64,000 nt of DNA, from contig KN834835.1 of assembly GCA_000827265.1 (NCBI GenBank), positions 137,676 through 201,675 of the forward strand, in the 5' to 3' direction. This DNA is from Collybiopsis luxurians FD-317 M1 (taxonomy: Eukaryota; Basidiomycota; Agaricomycetes; Agaricales; Omphalotaceae). The notes beneath the pieces were generated by a model. That model saw only the letters and a list, made by a program, of their open reading frames with translations. It was not told the origin of the DNA and ran no database searches. This document shows, piece after piece, positions 1 to 13,365 of the stretch (the stretch's first letter is position 1; every line of letters begins with the position of its first letter). The translations under genes and the position numbers were made by a program.

Positions 1-668
1 CCATCAATGACGAGGCAATTGAAATAAAACTCGGTTGGGGGCGTAAGGGGAGAAAAACTATGGCGAAGAAGGGCTACCTATTGACCTGCAAAAGGTATCG
101 TCCGGCGATGGTTGAACGCCAACCATTGTCGGGATGGGATATTTGTACGACACGTACATGGGCCGCCGTTATGGTACGCATCGCCGGGATATGTAGCCGG
201 TTAGGTACCCGATTGGGCGATTACCATCTTCCTGCAGCAAAAAATTCAGCCTGCGGCGGTTCTGCAAGCAATGACCAACATTGTAGCTATTAACAAACGT
301 CTAGCCAAGTTCCATACTTCAAAGACAAAGTACATATACTAGGTACTAGTCTTAGCAGGCGAGGAATTTGATAGGCATCCTATCTATCGGCTTCTTTCGA
401 AGTTGATCTGTGCTCCCGTTTCAAGCCGTGATTCAAGAGAACAAAAATAATATATCCGGTCACTTGCTGCCAGACATCTCGTTCACCGTACGTCTATATA
501 CCTTTCTCCGAGCACGTTCCATGTACATTATCCAATCAACGACGTCTTTCGGGTGTTACCTCTCGTTGGGGTGAAGCCTTTCAGCATTGCCTCAGTAGGC
601 TATGATACGACGTTGCACTGTTAAAGACTCACATATCTGAACTCCGTCTGCGCAAAGCAATAATTATA
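1..668. other. Gene-free left edge with promoter-like repeat
   Basis: I see no convincing gene here. The stretch at about 85-115 resembles 1818-1848, which lies upstream of the kinase-like gene's start. The leftmost 40 bases also resemble the sequence just upstream of that start codon. I infer that this is the promoter of a tandem paralogue whose coding part lies left of the window. Confidence 0.4.
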
Positions 669-1737
669 CTAAGAAAGCGGATGATCAGACGAGTCATCAA
701 ATGGGAACAGGCGAAGACTGACGGCATCATCTAGCGTGGGCATATGATCCTTGCGTACAGAACGCGCCATTCCCCAGTCAATCAGCTCGATGGAAACGAC
801 CTTCTTTCCAGACATAGTAACGAGTATGTTACCCAAATGAAGATCCCTGCCCGAGGAAAGAAAAAACTCAATAAGGGGGTAGTCAAGGAAGAAATATCGC
901 ACCCATGATAAACGAGATTCTGAACTGCGATGCGTGCTACCTCCTTGCACGTCAGCGCCTTGACTTCAGCCTCCAACTGGCGCTGTTCCTGCTCTGTCGC
1001 TTTGAAATGTACGTCGAGGTTGAACAACTCCATTCCCTTTTTCTTCTTCATGACAACAACACGAGCCATGGATTTTCCATCCTTCTGGGCATTAGACTTG
1101 ACGATTGACTTGACCTTACCCTTGAGCTTGCTCCCAACACCCCGATCCGGATCTTCTATAAAGCCCACTGACACCAAATCGCCGATAAGTTTCAGGACCT
1201 TGACTTCGCCGTAATTGGCGTTGAGCGCCTCGTCAGGTCTCAAACCTTCGAGATCGTCTGCCATTATTTTTGCAAGGAGTCCATCCGCGGGGCCGTTGTA
1301 TCCTTTGAGGTCTTTCACGGTCCAGATACCTCGATTTTCCTTTGCCATTTCCTTAGGGATTTTCAATCGTGAACCGAGTTTGAGGTCCTTCAATTCTGAC
1401 GCTGATAAATGTAAGGTAAACGTTTGCCTGATTTGAGTAGAGATACTCAACAAAAAACCCTCTTATCTTGCGGCGTCAGCATTTGAGGATCGCTATATTC
1501 AGGCCCAAGCCAGGGTGGCAGGTTTTCTCGAGTTGATATGCGAGCTCGACTGCGATGGAGGATGAGGTCGCGTGTTATCTACAGTGGCCGCGACAATGTG
1601 AGATTTGTACATGGCCAAAACAGAAGAATACTCGCCGGCTGATAATCATCTTGACTTGAATACGGTACGGCATAGACCGCAGTGCTCAAGCTGAGCGCGA
1701 GAGCGAACAAGGCGGGTGACGTAGATAGGAAACGCAT
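669..1737 (-). CDS. Kinase-fold protein with HGDLHxGN catalytic loop
   Basis: The C-terminal half carries a clear protein-kinase/aminoglycoside-phosphotransferase type catalytic loop, HGDLHLGNIL, followed by the metal-binding IDWGMA (DFG equivalent). The H-G of the loop is split by a 56-nt intron (847-902) whose removal restores the motif. A second intron is likely at 1402-1451, joining a segment with PPWLGPEYSDPQ to SSELKDLKLG. The start at 1737 opens a hydrophobic leader (ALFALALSLSTAVYA) that looks like a signal peptide. The junction between this leader exon and the next is uncertain: GTATTC at 1631 breaks frame, whereas an earlier donor after the leader keeps it. The substrate cannot be told. 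A secreted or lumenal kinase-like protein is an inference from the leader. The N-lobe is short, so part of the model may be missing. Confidence 0.6.
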
Positions 1738-2552
1738 CGATGGCAATCAGAATTACTTTTGCTCAATGTTGTAGGATGATGAGGATTAGGGAAAGGAGGG
1801 GTCACCTTTTGGCCAGCAAAAGGGTATCGTCCAGCGATGGTTCATCTGAGCTTCGCTACGAAGCAGTATTTGTATCTTAAGCACGCAGGGTCGATGTGGT
1901 GCGCGGGGTTCCGGCCAGATTTGCAAAGTATCAAGATTGGTATCGGTTAATCAAGTTTTCCGCTCTCTGTTCGGCGTCAAATATCTGAATACAGCCTCAT
2001 TATGGTGAAACATCAATAGTGCGAATGACCTCAAGACATACTCAACGGACGAATGAGCAAGGATGAAAAAAAAAGAAAAAAAAAGGAAAAATAAAGGACG
2101 AAAAGAATCAGCGTCACTTGAAACCGGTTAAGGCCTTCGAGTCGGATCACCAAGTGGGAGAAAAAGTATATCCGGCGAGGGGTCCTGCAGTGTTACATGT
2201 ATCACAGAGGTGAAAATTGATGCATGTCACCAGAAAATTTGAGCCACGAGCGACTTACGCCAAAGGCCTGAAACTTGGCTCATATTGCAGCTCATGATGT
2301 TCGTTAGTATATCTAATTCAAATATAAACGATTAAGAAAAAAGAAAAAGGAATTTTTGTATGTGAAGTCAATCGTGAATGCGTTCCAAGGATTCGAGTAC
2401 ATACAGACGCGGTAGCAGACCCCATTCCGACAATTGCTATAGAGTAACTTCTATACGATTTCGTTTTGTTTCGTCGCATTTTGATAAAAGGAATTTAGAG
2501 TACCAACCGTCCATAATCTATCGCTCTCTACCCCCGAGGGCCCATTAAACAA

Positions 2553-3594
2553 CCATAGTCGCATGAACAACTCCTTTACGCCCGATATCCACAGCGCAAT
2601 GTTACCCATTTGCGATCCACGCGTGAGCAAATCGACGTGGATGGCGAGAGCGGCGGGACGATCGAGAGTTTCCAGAGCTAAAAAAGACAGAATGAGCACT
2701 TGCTCAACGAAGACGAAAAAACTCGATCAATGCTCACCTCCAGTCAGGACTAGCAACTGATCTACAACAGACCTCGACAGCGTCTCACAGTTCAGTGCAT
2801 CGAACAGCGGGTTATTCCGGCATTCCAGGTCGTCGACTTGGCGTTTTTGGGCAGGCTGTAGGTAAAAGGAAGAAGAGACAAAGCCGAAGGCGTCAGTGCG
2901 TCTTGCACAACCCACAACAATCCAAAACTCACCAGTACACTACTCCTCAACCTTTCAATCTCTCTCGAAACAACCTCGTACGCTGGTCTTGCATAGTCGG
3001 GGATATGACTTCTATCGCAGGGAGCTTTCAAACACAGGGAGGAGGAAACTTCACGGGGCACCCTACCCGTAGTAATACGCGCAGGACGCTGAGGTAGAGG
3101 GGGAAAATTGGCCATCAAATAATCTAGCAGTAGGAGGAATTAATGGAGAAAAGGACACATTCGGATTGGCATTGGGGAATGGAGAAGTTATTGCAGTCGG
3201 TTTCACAGTCGAAATCTGGCTGATTGGGTTGACAACCCATGCACTATCGCCTTGTTTTGGTACAGGAGGGAGTGTGGCTGGAGGTGCTCGGCCGTGTGGT
3301 AGACCCAAGGGAGGTTGCTGTGGTTGGTTTGTACATAGCCCTAAACTAACTGATTGAACCTAAATAAACTGATAAACTAGAGTATTGAGATGCTCACCTC
3401 GCGGTAGCCTTAACAACATCCCATAGCCCATTCTGTCTTGGAGCATTGTTTATCGAGAAAGTCTGGCGCCCAAATTTCAAGGTTGGCTGAACGCTCGTCC
3501 AAGGCCCCGGCGACTGTCCCAATGGCTAGTAGGTAAAAAAAGTGTAAGAAGACAATGTAAGCGTCGACGTGGTATAAATGTCCTTTAATCCCAT
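2553..3594 (-). pseudogene. SEC31 pseudogene with internal deletions
   Basis: This is a broken copy of the COPII coat gene at 6859-12122. Only the first exon, a piece of the proline-rich region and the last three exons remain. One junction near 3330 joins sequence equivalent to 8250 directly to 11815, removing about 3.5 kb including nearly all WD40 blades. A second near 3038 joins the equivalents of 7337 and 7930. Exon 1 also has an in-frame stop and indels. The ancestral stop codon is changed to TGG, so the last frame reads on. It cannot encode Sec31. Confidence 0.92.
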
Positions 3595-4742
3595 TGTAGC
3601 GTGTTGGAAGGAAGTAAGAAAGAAAAAAAGATATGGAGTCGAGTGACATGATTATGGGCGCTAATTACAAGTATCGGACAGGAAGCGCCCAAGCTGCGAT
3701 TCCTTTGGTCAGAGATAAGTAGACTTCGTGAACTAAAGTACTTCAATCTCAATCAATGTTTCATCTCTACTCCTCAATGTCCATCCGATTCGGTGATTTC
3801 TTTACCCGACCCAAAAAGAACAAAAAATGATTCAAATTTTGAGCCACAGGGGATCGATTGATCATCTAATTGCAATGCATTACCTAGTAACCTATCAATG
3901 GCTCTCGGCCATTCCACATCAGTTATCAAAGGGTGGATCCACAACTTGGGAACCACAAACTTCAAACAGGAAAGAAAAAAATCAACAAAGACAAAGACAA
4001 AAACAAAAACAACAAAAAAAGCCTCTGTTGCCGAGTTGTATTCTGGTGAAGAGTTCCAACACAGTGGCAATGTATAGTGATTGTAACAAACAGTGTCTGG
4101 ATGGGCAACCCACTATCATCAGTGCTGGTGCATCTCGGTTCCCGGATATTAGTGTGAAGTTTGTAATCTCTCAATGGAGGTGACTGGCCAACTCCTATGT
4201 TTCAATTGGTTGCCGTGGAAGCTTTCACGTTTCATCTAGTCATTCACTTGATGCGATAGGGAAAGAAGCTTTAGAGAATGATGGCTTGAAGCTCTCAGTT
4301 TCTTTTCATATATTCTTGAATGCTCACTGATGGAAATTCATTGCCAGTCATTATGGCTGCTGAAGTTCAACTCCTTTGGTTTTCAAGCAACATTTTGCTT
4401 TGCTTCTGGATACGTAAGGCACTGGATTTCGTAAGTTGTTAATCATCTCACCATATGGGTCTGTTGTGCATTGACATATGGCGGTTTCTGTTATCATGAA
4501 TCAAAAGTTCTTAGTAAATGCCAAAGTTGGGTCTACATTGCTTTCCAAGAAGTGTTTGATTCCTTCAATTCCATTGATTGAAGAGTATCAACACTTGAGC
4601 AGTGTCGGTGGTGATCTTCTTAACAAGATTAAGAGAGCAGGTTGGCATGACTTGAATATATCAATTCTCTTAAGGTGATTTCAGCAGTGAAGGTTACTTC
4701 CAGCATCATCATACCAGATTCCCGGAACTCTTCAAACTGCGG

Positions 4743-4750
4743 TATAAAAG
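4743..4750 (+). promoter_or_regulatory. TATA box of left membrane gene
   Basis: TATAAAAG lies 60 bases before the start codon at 4803. The same element and its following GAGAGTT are kept before the paralogue (13313), which suggests that both copies retained a core promoter. Confidence 0.6.
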
Positions 4751-4802
4751 AGAGTTCAATGAGGTACAATAAAGACCAGATATCGCGTCTTTCACCTTAC
4801 TC

Positions 4803-6103
4803 ATGACTCCCGAGGACCAACAGGCCATTGCCTCCTATGCCACTTCAGTCTCTAATAATACGATAGCTAATATTATTGTGGGAGCAACCGGCTTTGGTAT
4901 GTACTGTAAAATTGTTCAAAGTCATCTAATCGGTGTGTTCATGAATCTCTTTGGCAAGGCGGTAGTATTCTCGGAATACTCATTGCTATTCACATGCTAG
5001 AGTAAGAAACACCAGTGAGGCTTGAAACATTGTTAATGCTTGCTTGGGGCTCCTCAATAGAACCAAGGCTTGGACCCAATCAAGAGTTGCTCTTCTTACT
5101 TGCCTGGCTATCTCATTTGCTTTCTTCACTTGGGCTATCTTTTCCGATGTGATATTTGCACTCATACAGATGTGGGTTGACTTTTTTGAAGTAAGACCAG
5201 CGCTAGTGGGAATAGCAGCTAGAAAAATTTTGTATATGGAGAGTTGGGATTTAACAATTCCTGTAAGTTTGTTGTTTGTCCCTCATTCTGCTATTTAATT
5301 GTTTTATCCAGGGCCTTTTGAGTGATGGCATTGTGGTTTGGAGAGCACGGGTTTTATTTCAGCAGGAAAAGTATTACAAGGCTGCACTTGTACTTCTCAT
5401 GATTGTCAATGTTGGTGCGTAGGAATAAACTTATAGATATTCAAGGCTAAATTGATTAAATCATTTGTCTAACACCATATAGTCATCAATATTGCAGATT
5501 GTATACTGGATAACATTGAAATTGGGGTGCTTGTGTCAGGCTCTGCCACAGTCTTGGACTGGTTATCACTTGTGGTGTCATTGGTGGTTAATATGTTTGC
5601 AACAGGCTTGATTGCATGGAAGGCATGGCAAGTACTTTCAGCTATGGTTCTGCAATTCTTACAATTTCTGATATTCAGGAATCACTATTGTTTCATGAAT
5701 GAAGCTGCATTACACAGAAGAACTACAGTTCAGAATATTTTACTCTTGCTGGTTGAATCTGGTGCTATATACTGCACAATACAAGTCTTTTATGTAGCAT
5801 TTATTGTGCTGAAGATATATGGGCCCCAGGATGACTCAAACATAATGCTCCTTGTTGACATTTTTAGCAGCCTATTTGCTCTGGCTACTGTGAGTCTTGC
5901 CACCTTATTACAGACTCAACTTTGGATATTCAAAGTCAATTTCACAGGCATGGTATCCTATTGCGGTAGTCATTTTGATCAACATGGATAGCTCGCCAAT
6001 AATTAATTCTATCAACCAGACAGTGGAGTGCTCTTTCAGGGAAGGGCCCATCCCAAGTAGTATGATTGTAGAATCCAACTTCAGGGGAACCCAATCAGAA
6101 TGA
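4803..6103 (+). CDS. Seven-helix membrane protein with WRAW-type motif (left paralogue)
   Basis: Seven exons join in frame: 4803-4896, 4959-5001, 5061-5262, 5312-5414, 5483-5627, 5679-5889, 5948-6103, giving 317 aa. I count seven hydrophobic segments, with a short outer N-terminus and a polar tail. The signature LSDGIVVWRARVLF after the third helix is typical of a large uncharacterised Agaricomycete multipass family; that assignment is from memory and has no known function. Intron 5 is GC-AG (donor TG|GCAAGT), and only this reading restores WKAWNHY. The paralogue at 13366-14717 has identical intron positions and phases. All frames are open, so the gene looks functional although its duplicated SEC31 partner has decayed. 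A receptor-like role is possible but unproven. Confidence 0.85.
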
Positions 6104-6858
6104 CCAAACCAAGTGTAGTGCCAATTGGATGGCTCTATTTGCTGTGAAATAATTTTTTATGAACTGACAGTGTTAATTGTATATATTGTGTTGTAACTTC
6201 TCCATCTGTACACCAAAAGTTGTATGAACGCAGGAGTTGCACTATGACTCATTCTCAGCTTGGAAGTACGGCGTTGGAATTTATCTCCTTCAGGGACTGT
6301 CCAGATTTGTGCAATACCGCCTCAGTATGGTGAAACGTTAGCACTGCGAATGATTCCTACAACTTCAATGAACGAAAGAGCAAGGAAGAACAAAGGGAAG
6401 CATAAAAGAATCAGTTCCAATGCGATAATTTGCAATCGGTTAAGGCCTTCGAGTCGGATCGCCCAGTGGAAGAAAAAGTATATCCGTCGAGGGGTCCTGC
6501 GGCGTTACGTGTATCACAGGCGGAAATCGACCCCATATCACCACAAAAATTTAAGCTGCAAGCGACTTACGCCAAAGGTCCGATACACTCAAGCGTTGCA
6601 ACTCAACACGGCAATTTCAGAAACAAAATATTAATTCTTATTGAGAAGAAAAAAAGAATTTTGTACGCGAAGTCAATCGTAAATGTTCCGAGTATTCGAG
6701 TACATAGACGTAGTAATAGACCCCTTTCCGACAATTGTTATAGAGTAACTTCTACACTACTTCGTTTCGTTTCGTTTCGTCACATTTTGATCAAAGGAAT
6801 TCAGAGTACCAACCGTCCATAATCTATCCCCGTCTACCCCCGGGGGTCCATTAAACAA

Positions 6859-9800
6859 TCACAGTCGCATGATCAACTGCTTCACGCCCGACATCCACAG
6901 TGCAATGTTATCCGTCTGTGATCCACGCGTGAGCAAATCGACGTGAATAGCGAGAGCGGCAGGACGATCGTGAGCTTCCATGGCTAAGTAAGGAAGAATG
7001 AGCACTCAGTCGATGGAGACAAAAGATCTCGATGAAGACTCACCTCCAGTCAAAACTAGCAACTGGTCTACAACAGACCTCGACAGCGTCTCACAGTTCA
7101 ACGCATCGAACAGCGGGTTAATCCGGCGTTCCAGGTCGTCTACTTGGCGTTTTTGGGCAGGCTGTGGATAAAAGGAAGAAGAGACAAGTCAGTAGATCCC
7201 GCACAGCCCACAATGATCCAAAACTCACAGGTACACTACTCCTCAACCTTTCAATCTCTCTCGAAATAACCTCATACGCTGGCCTTGCATAGTCTGGGAT
7301 ATGACTTCTATCACCGGGAGCTTTCAAACACAACATAAACAAACAAATCTGGACGATGAAACTACGTGACTTACGATATTTTGGAGGTGGAGGTCCAGCT
7401 TTCTGAGGTGGTGCACGAGCGGGGGGAGGAGCACCGGCACCAGAGGGACCACCGGGAGGGGGAGGACCTCCTGAAGCACTTACAGGCCTACCAGGTTGGG
7501 GAGGAGGACCGCCAGGACCAGGTCTAATAGCACCCGGAGGAGGGGCGTACGGTCCACTCGGCGGCGGCGCAGCTGTTGGAGGTGACTGCATTCCAGCGGG
7601 CCCCTGTCCCTGTCCCTGTCCAGGAGGAGGAGCGTATGGACCAGAATGTGGCTGCATAGGCTGCATCCCTTGCATCGGCGGAGGGGTAGCGCGAGCATAA
7701 GGCCCGCTAGGCGGGGGCGGCATTTGTCCCATTTGAGGAGGAGGCCGCCCGTATTGTCCTTGACCAGGTGGAGGTGGAGGTGGAGTCTGTCCAGACATTG
7801 GACTTCCTCTCGTAGGTGGAGCTCCAAACTGTGATCCTTGCGGAGGAGGCGGCTGATGCATCCCGCTGCCAGCAGGAACGGAAGGCGATCTTACTCCAGC
7901 TCCAGTGGGTGGAGGCGGAAACCTTCCTTGAGGGGGAGGAGGAAGGTTCGCAGGGGGCGCTCGACCGCCAGTAACACTCGCGGGACGCTGAGGTGGAGGA
8001 GGGAAATTCGCCATCGGTTGTTGCTGCCCACCAAACGATCCGCTAGTAGGAGGACTTAATGGAGAAGGGGACACGTTCGGATTCGCATTGGGGAACGGAG
8101 AGGTTATCGCAGTCGGTTTTACACTCGAACTCCTGCTGATGGGATTGACAACCGGAGCGTCATTCCACCCACCATTGTCTCGCTTGGGAGGAGGAGGGAG
8201 TGTCGCTGGAGGTGCTCGGCTTGGTGGTGGACCCAAGGGAGGCTGCTGTGGTTGGTTTTGGACGGCATGGGGAACTTGGGGCCCGGCGTTCATGTTGGTA
8301 CCATAGGGATTATAAGCAGACCCGGCGGGAGTAAACGTATTCGCAGCTGCTGGCGTGAACGTGTTCGTCGACTGAGGAACACCATACGGTCCTGGAGGAG
8401 GAGCAACGGGAGAAGGACCCGTCTGACCATGAAGCCCAGGGGAAGGCCCAGTTTGACCATAAGGTCCGGCGTGTCCAGCGTGTCCAGTTTGACCATAAGG
8501 TCCGGAGGAAGATCCAGTTTGACTATAAGGTCCAGTGTGTCCAGGCTGCTGTCCATAAGGCCCATTCGAGCCCGCCGAAGTCTGGTAGGTGTTCGTCGGT
8601 GGCTGGTAACCACCAGCACCAGCAGCGAGACCATACGAAGCCCCAGCAGGTGCCGCAGGAGCAGGAACGGACGGATACCCACCCCTTCCAGGCTGTCCAT
8701 AACCGCCTCCATACGCAGCCTTCGAAGTCGACGCTCCAACATTACTCGGGACCTGGGTAGCGGGAGCCGTCGCACCAATCAACCTCTTCCTCGCAACTTC
8801 CAAATCCCCACTTCCCACACCGACTCCCGCACCAACACCGACCACGACCGCAGATCCCTTGAATCCCTCTGGAGTCAACTTGACCACCTCCCTCGCCTCC
8901 TTCAACATTCCCTGCGACGCCAAAACCTCCGCATACTCCACATACCGCTCATACAACCCAGCCAACTTGTACGTCTTCGCCACATCCGACGACGCACTCC
9001 CACCCGATGCCAAATCCCCATCAACATACTTGGTCGCCTCCCTAAACACCGTCACCTTCTCAACAAACGTCTGCAACGCATACGCATGCGCCGTATACCT
9101 CGACCCAAACAACCCCTCCCCAACCAACCTCTCCTCCTCCTCCACCATCTCCTCCAACCAAATCCCCACCAACCTCTCCAACCTCGCAGCAGCAAGGTAC
9201 GTCAACGTCGCATACTTCCTATACTCCACCACCTTCTCCCGATCATCCGCCTTCCCAACCGTATACTCAAACTCCAACCGCCTCCCAAGCTGCTCCACAA
9301 GCCCCGCAAACTCATCCCCAGACCGACTCGCAAACGTACACAACACGACAAACACCTCCTTCCACTCTCCCAACTCCGCATTCTGCACAACATCCGCCAA
9401 ATCATTCGCAACGATGCTCTCCAAAAGCCTCAAGTAACTCGGCGTTCCGGCCCCCGACGCACCGCACCGCTCAAAGTACACCTTCTGCGTCTTGGCTAGG
9501 AGCTCCGGACCACCCCTAACAGCCAACACCAACGCATCGGCATACCGCTCCCCAGCCAAACACAACTCGACGGCACTCCCAAAGTCGCCGAGGACCAAAG
9601 CCTCCGTGATTAACCGCTCTGCAGCAGTCGATTCATCATCCCCATCGCCGGCAGGGTAAATCTTGAACGTCGTACTTTTCAAAACCTCCGAAGGAGCGAC
9701 ACTCGAAGGTCTCGAGCCAATCGTGGCAGCGACGGACGAATCGATGGGGTAGTTGGTATGCGGGACAAGAACCTGTTGTTGCGTCGCCCCTCCTCCTGCT

Positions 9801-12122
9801 CCTACGTCGACTCCTCCAGTGGCAATGGCGGAAAAGAAATCATCACCCGCAGGAGCATCACCTCCAGCTCCACCCTCGTCTCCGAAAAGCGAAGGCGCGG
9901 TCGTCGTCGACTCGGTCTCCGCAAGCTGCGTAGCACCCGAAGAAGTCGTCGTGGCAGCATCAGAAGCGGCGCTGGTGCCACCCGTACTCCTCTCCGACGG
10001 GGTTTTTTCGAAAAGACCCGTACTTTCGGGTGAAGAATGGCCGTCGGCTTCACGAGCAGAGGTTGCTGGACCACGCTCGAATTCAGGTTCGAGAAACGAA
10101 ACCACAGGAGGTTTCATTTCCGCTAGATCCTCCTCCTCTTCTTCCTTGTTCAAACCCTTCATCTTCAGCTTCTCCACAGCCTCCGCAATCCTCGCCTTGA
10201 CTTCGTCCTTCGAAAACCCAAGCAGCATCACAAGCTCATCCCTCGACTCTGCTTGATACATACTCAGCAAAGCCTTCCAAATCTCATCATCACTCTCCTC
10301 GCCATCCTTGTTAACCTTCCCCTCCGCAAACGCCTTTACTCCCTGACTCTCGATCGCATCTTGCAATTCCTTCGCCCGTCGAACGATCTCTTCTTCGGTA
10401 ACGACATTCCTCACGTGAATCGCACTCGACTGGTTCTTCCCCGCCGCCGAAGGCAAATTCGAGACAGTAACCAACTTGCCTCCGAAGCCAAACGAGGACG
10501 CGACGGGTCGGCGGAGCCATTTGGGAGGTTGTTTCAGGGATAGAGTACCTCCCCCGCTGGCCCCTTGGGAAGACGAAGAGGTTCCGGAGACGTCAAACAC
10601 ATCAGCCCCGTTCAGAGGAGTTGGCACAGCCGCAGCAGCAGCTGATGCAGATTCGTTGGTGGATTGAATGGAATGGATACCAACTGTGCCGTCGAAAAAC
10701 GCGCTGGCGAGAAGATCGGGATTCCGTGGGCACCATTCGACTTGGAAAGCCCAGTTGTCCGCCGAGGGGAGCTGAAACACACAAAAAATAAAGAAAACAA
10801 AACGAGTTAGGAAACTAGGAATTTGAAGCGAATAAAAAATCATGGACACGCCATATCACTTACCTCGCCTATAATTTCCGAAGACTGAGGGTTCCAGCAC
10901 AGGACTCGGTTATCCTTGCCACATGAAAGCAGAAGGTCCGGATCCTGTTTACACCATGAAAGCGACAGGACACCTTTTTCGTGTCCGGTAAGGATCTTAG
11001 AGGAGAGTCATGAGATCGACGCGGTTTGAAACATAATAAAATTTCGCTTTACCTTTTCCGGAGCTCTGGCGTTTCGGAGATCCCAGACCATAATAACGGG
11101 AGACGAGTCGTCTTCCGATGCAGTCACCAGTCGCGTCGCCTATTACATGTAGAGAGAAATTAACGAACAGCAATAAGATCTTAACCTTCGTTTCACATAC
11201 ATTATCGGGATGCCAAGCGATGGCACTCATACCTCTCCTACCTCCAACCGCAAGACCATTACCATGAGACGTTTGACCAGCCAAGGTCCCCGCGCCACCG
11301 CCATAAGCCAACGCGACAACCTCGCGTTTACCTCTCAAATCCCAAACAACGGTATAGCCTGTACTGCTGGCGCCGGCGAGGACATACTGAACTTGCTGAT
11401 TCCAAGCGACAGAGGTAATTTCGTCGAGTTTGGTGGATCGAGTGCCCGGCGTGGGTGTATATGGCTTGGAAGGGTCTTTTAGATCCCAAATGTACACCTG
11501 TGAAGAGAGCGAGCGAATTAACGATATGAATCTGTGCAGACAGAAAGAGAAATTAATTACCTCGCCGCCAGTTGCACCTGAAGACAACAGGCTGGTTTGA
11601 ATGGGATTAAAGTCCAGCGCTCGAACGGGTCCAGTATGTTGGTTGTTTCGAAGTATGAGCGAATCAGTCGAACTATCAGTAATCGTCATTACAAAAAGCC
11701 AAATGAAAACTAAAGATATACACGTACCCTGCTCCAGCAAGAATTTTTGACGGATCCCAAAGCGCCAACTCGCCGTTTTCCATACCAGCCGCAATTACAC
11801 CTTTAGGTCTACTCGTGTCTACGTAGCCCCAAGTTAACCGATTGAACCTGAGTACACAGAAACATTAATAAACTAATAGACCAAGCTACGAACATACTCA
11901 CCTAGCGGTATCCTTTACTACACCCCGTGGCCCATTCTGTCCCGGCGCACCCAAATCGAATTCATGTTTATCGAGAAAGTCTGGCGCCCAAATTTCAAGT
12001 TGGCTTTCGTTACTGAACGATTCGTCCAAGGCCCCGGCGACCGTCCCAGTGGCCAGCAGGGGAAGAGACGCGTAAGGGGACCATGCGAACGTCGACGTTC
12101 TATGAATCTCCTTTAATTTCAT
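6859..12122 (-). CDS. SEC31: COPII coat subunit Sec31
   Basis: Ten exons join in frame: 12122-11902, 11847-11728, 11672-11561, 11497-11201, 11139-11053, 10995-10864, 10771-7375, 7320-7229, 7161-7044, 6983-6859, giving about 1566 aa. The N-terminus starts [16 protein letters not shown] and runs through WD40 repeats (for example [18 protein letters not shown], [53 protein letters not shown]). An alpha-helical region follows, then a very long Pro/Gly/Gln-rich segment and a C-terminal helical domain ([28 protein letters not shown]). This order is that of Sec31, the outer-cage partner of Sec13 on ER-derived vesicles. It is divergent from the membrane gene at 13366, across a 1.2-kb spacer. Length is at the upper end for the family because of the proline-rich region. 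Confidence 0.96.
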
Positions 12123-13312
12123 TGTAGCGTGTTGGAAGGAAGTAGGAAAGAAAAAAAAAGATATGGACACGTCGAACGAGGCAGTGTGTCACATGATAAT
12201 GCGCAATCGGGCGCTAATTACGCGTATCGGACAAGAAGCGCCCAAGCTGCGGTACGGCTCGAATTTTTAGTTTCCAATAACTTCAAACCACGGCCATCCC
12301 TCACTCAAAAGAAAAAAAATTTATACCCTGCCTTTACAGCAAGTGCGTAAGTCGCGCTATATCTCGAGTTTTGTAAGTAAGCGTACAGATATACAACCTG
12401 AACTCTAATCGATCAATCTTCAACTTCGAATGTCGACCTCGAAGCGGTCAGGCGGCATGCGCCTAAAAGGACTTGAGCCTACGCACCCAACGCGTAATAT
12501 ACCCTTAATGACTCGGCCATTCCGGCTTATCTCGACGCGTTCACAATTAGCCTTCGCGAGCTCCAAAGTACTTCAACCTCGATCAGCACTCAATCTCTTG
12601 CTTCTCGGTGTCCTCCGAGTCGTCGAATGATATACCCTAAGAATTGAAATTCGAACTCACGACCTGTAATCGTCTAATTACCCATTACCCATTATAGATT
12701 GGTTACAAAAGTGTAGCCGGATAAATTGAAAATCACAAAGTGCAGAAAAGAAGGCAAAACACAGAATAGCCTCCCGTTCAGGGTTGTGCTGCGGTGAAGA
12801 GCCCCACTTCCAAACCCAATGGCAATGTGGAATCATCATTCTAATGACCGGTGTCTTCACAGATGAATCATGATGTACTACCGTCAATGCCGTGAAAGAC
12901 TGAAAGTCGGTGTATTTGGGTTTCTAGACACCCTAACAGTGTGAAGGGACAGGTATTCTCTCTCAACTAAGGTGACCGCTCATCCTCTCATGTTCAATAA
13001 GCTGTTATAGATATTGTTCGGTTTCATCTGGTCATCAGCCAAAATTGTGAGGGAGGGAAGCCTTTAGAAGGATGGATCAGAAGTCATCAACACTCATAGG
13101 GAGCCAACATTGATGCATGACAACACTCATGCCATTTTCTGCCATGGAAACAAATTGGTGGAGCTTTCTCAGATCTGTGCACATTGCAATAATTAGACCA
13201 ATCCAACATTGCCTGTCTTGGATCAGGCACAGAACAGTTAACATGTAAACTTGGCACTGTTCCATGCACTCATATCATTCCATACACTCAGACCCAAAAT
13301 TCAAACTGCGAT

Positions 13313-13320
13313 ATAAAAGA
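13313..13320 (+). promoter_or_regulatory. TATA box of right membrane gene
   Basis: TATAAAAG lies 53 bases before the start at 13366, in the same context as 4743-4750 in the duplicate. Confidence 0.6.
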
Positions 13321-13365
13321 GAGTTAAAGAAGTCACAATAAAGACCAGAATCTTTCACCTTACTC

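Larger units (their letters stand above)
1916..6230. repeat. Left copy of tandem segmental duplication (SEC31 relic + membrane gene)
   Basis: This segment is collinear with 6300-14840. It contains in the same order the region downstream of SEC31, a SEC31 copy on minus, the shared divergent spacer and the membrane gene on plus. Matching anchors include 2115-2270 with 6430-6590, 3390-3720 with 11895-12270, 4010-4300 with 12780-13080 and 4743-6103 with 13313-14717. The size difference (4.3 against 8.5 kb) is almost wholly explained by deletions inside SEC31. Confidence 0.9.

Noticed and set aside
8252..9499. Plus-strand open frame of 415 codons opposite SEC31
   Set aside because: It is the antisense of the SEC31 coding exon, Arg/Ser-rich as expected from the complement of Pro/Gly/Gln codons, and has no splice or domain logic.
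12635..12700. tRNA-like minus-strand words (GTCGTGAGTTCGAATTTC)
   Set aside because: It has a B-box-like motif, but no A box at the right distance, no paired acceptor stem and no anticodon stem. At most it is a tRNA relic.
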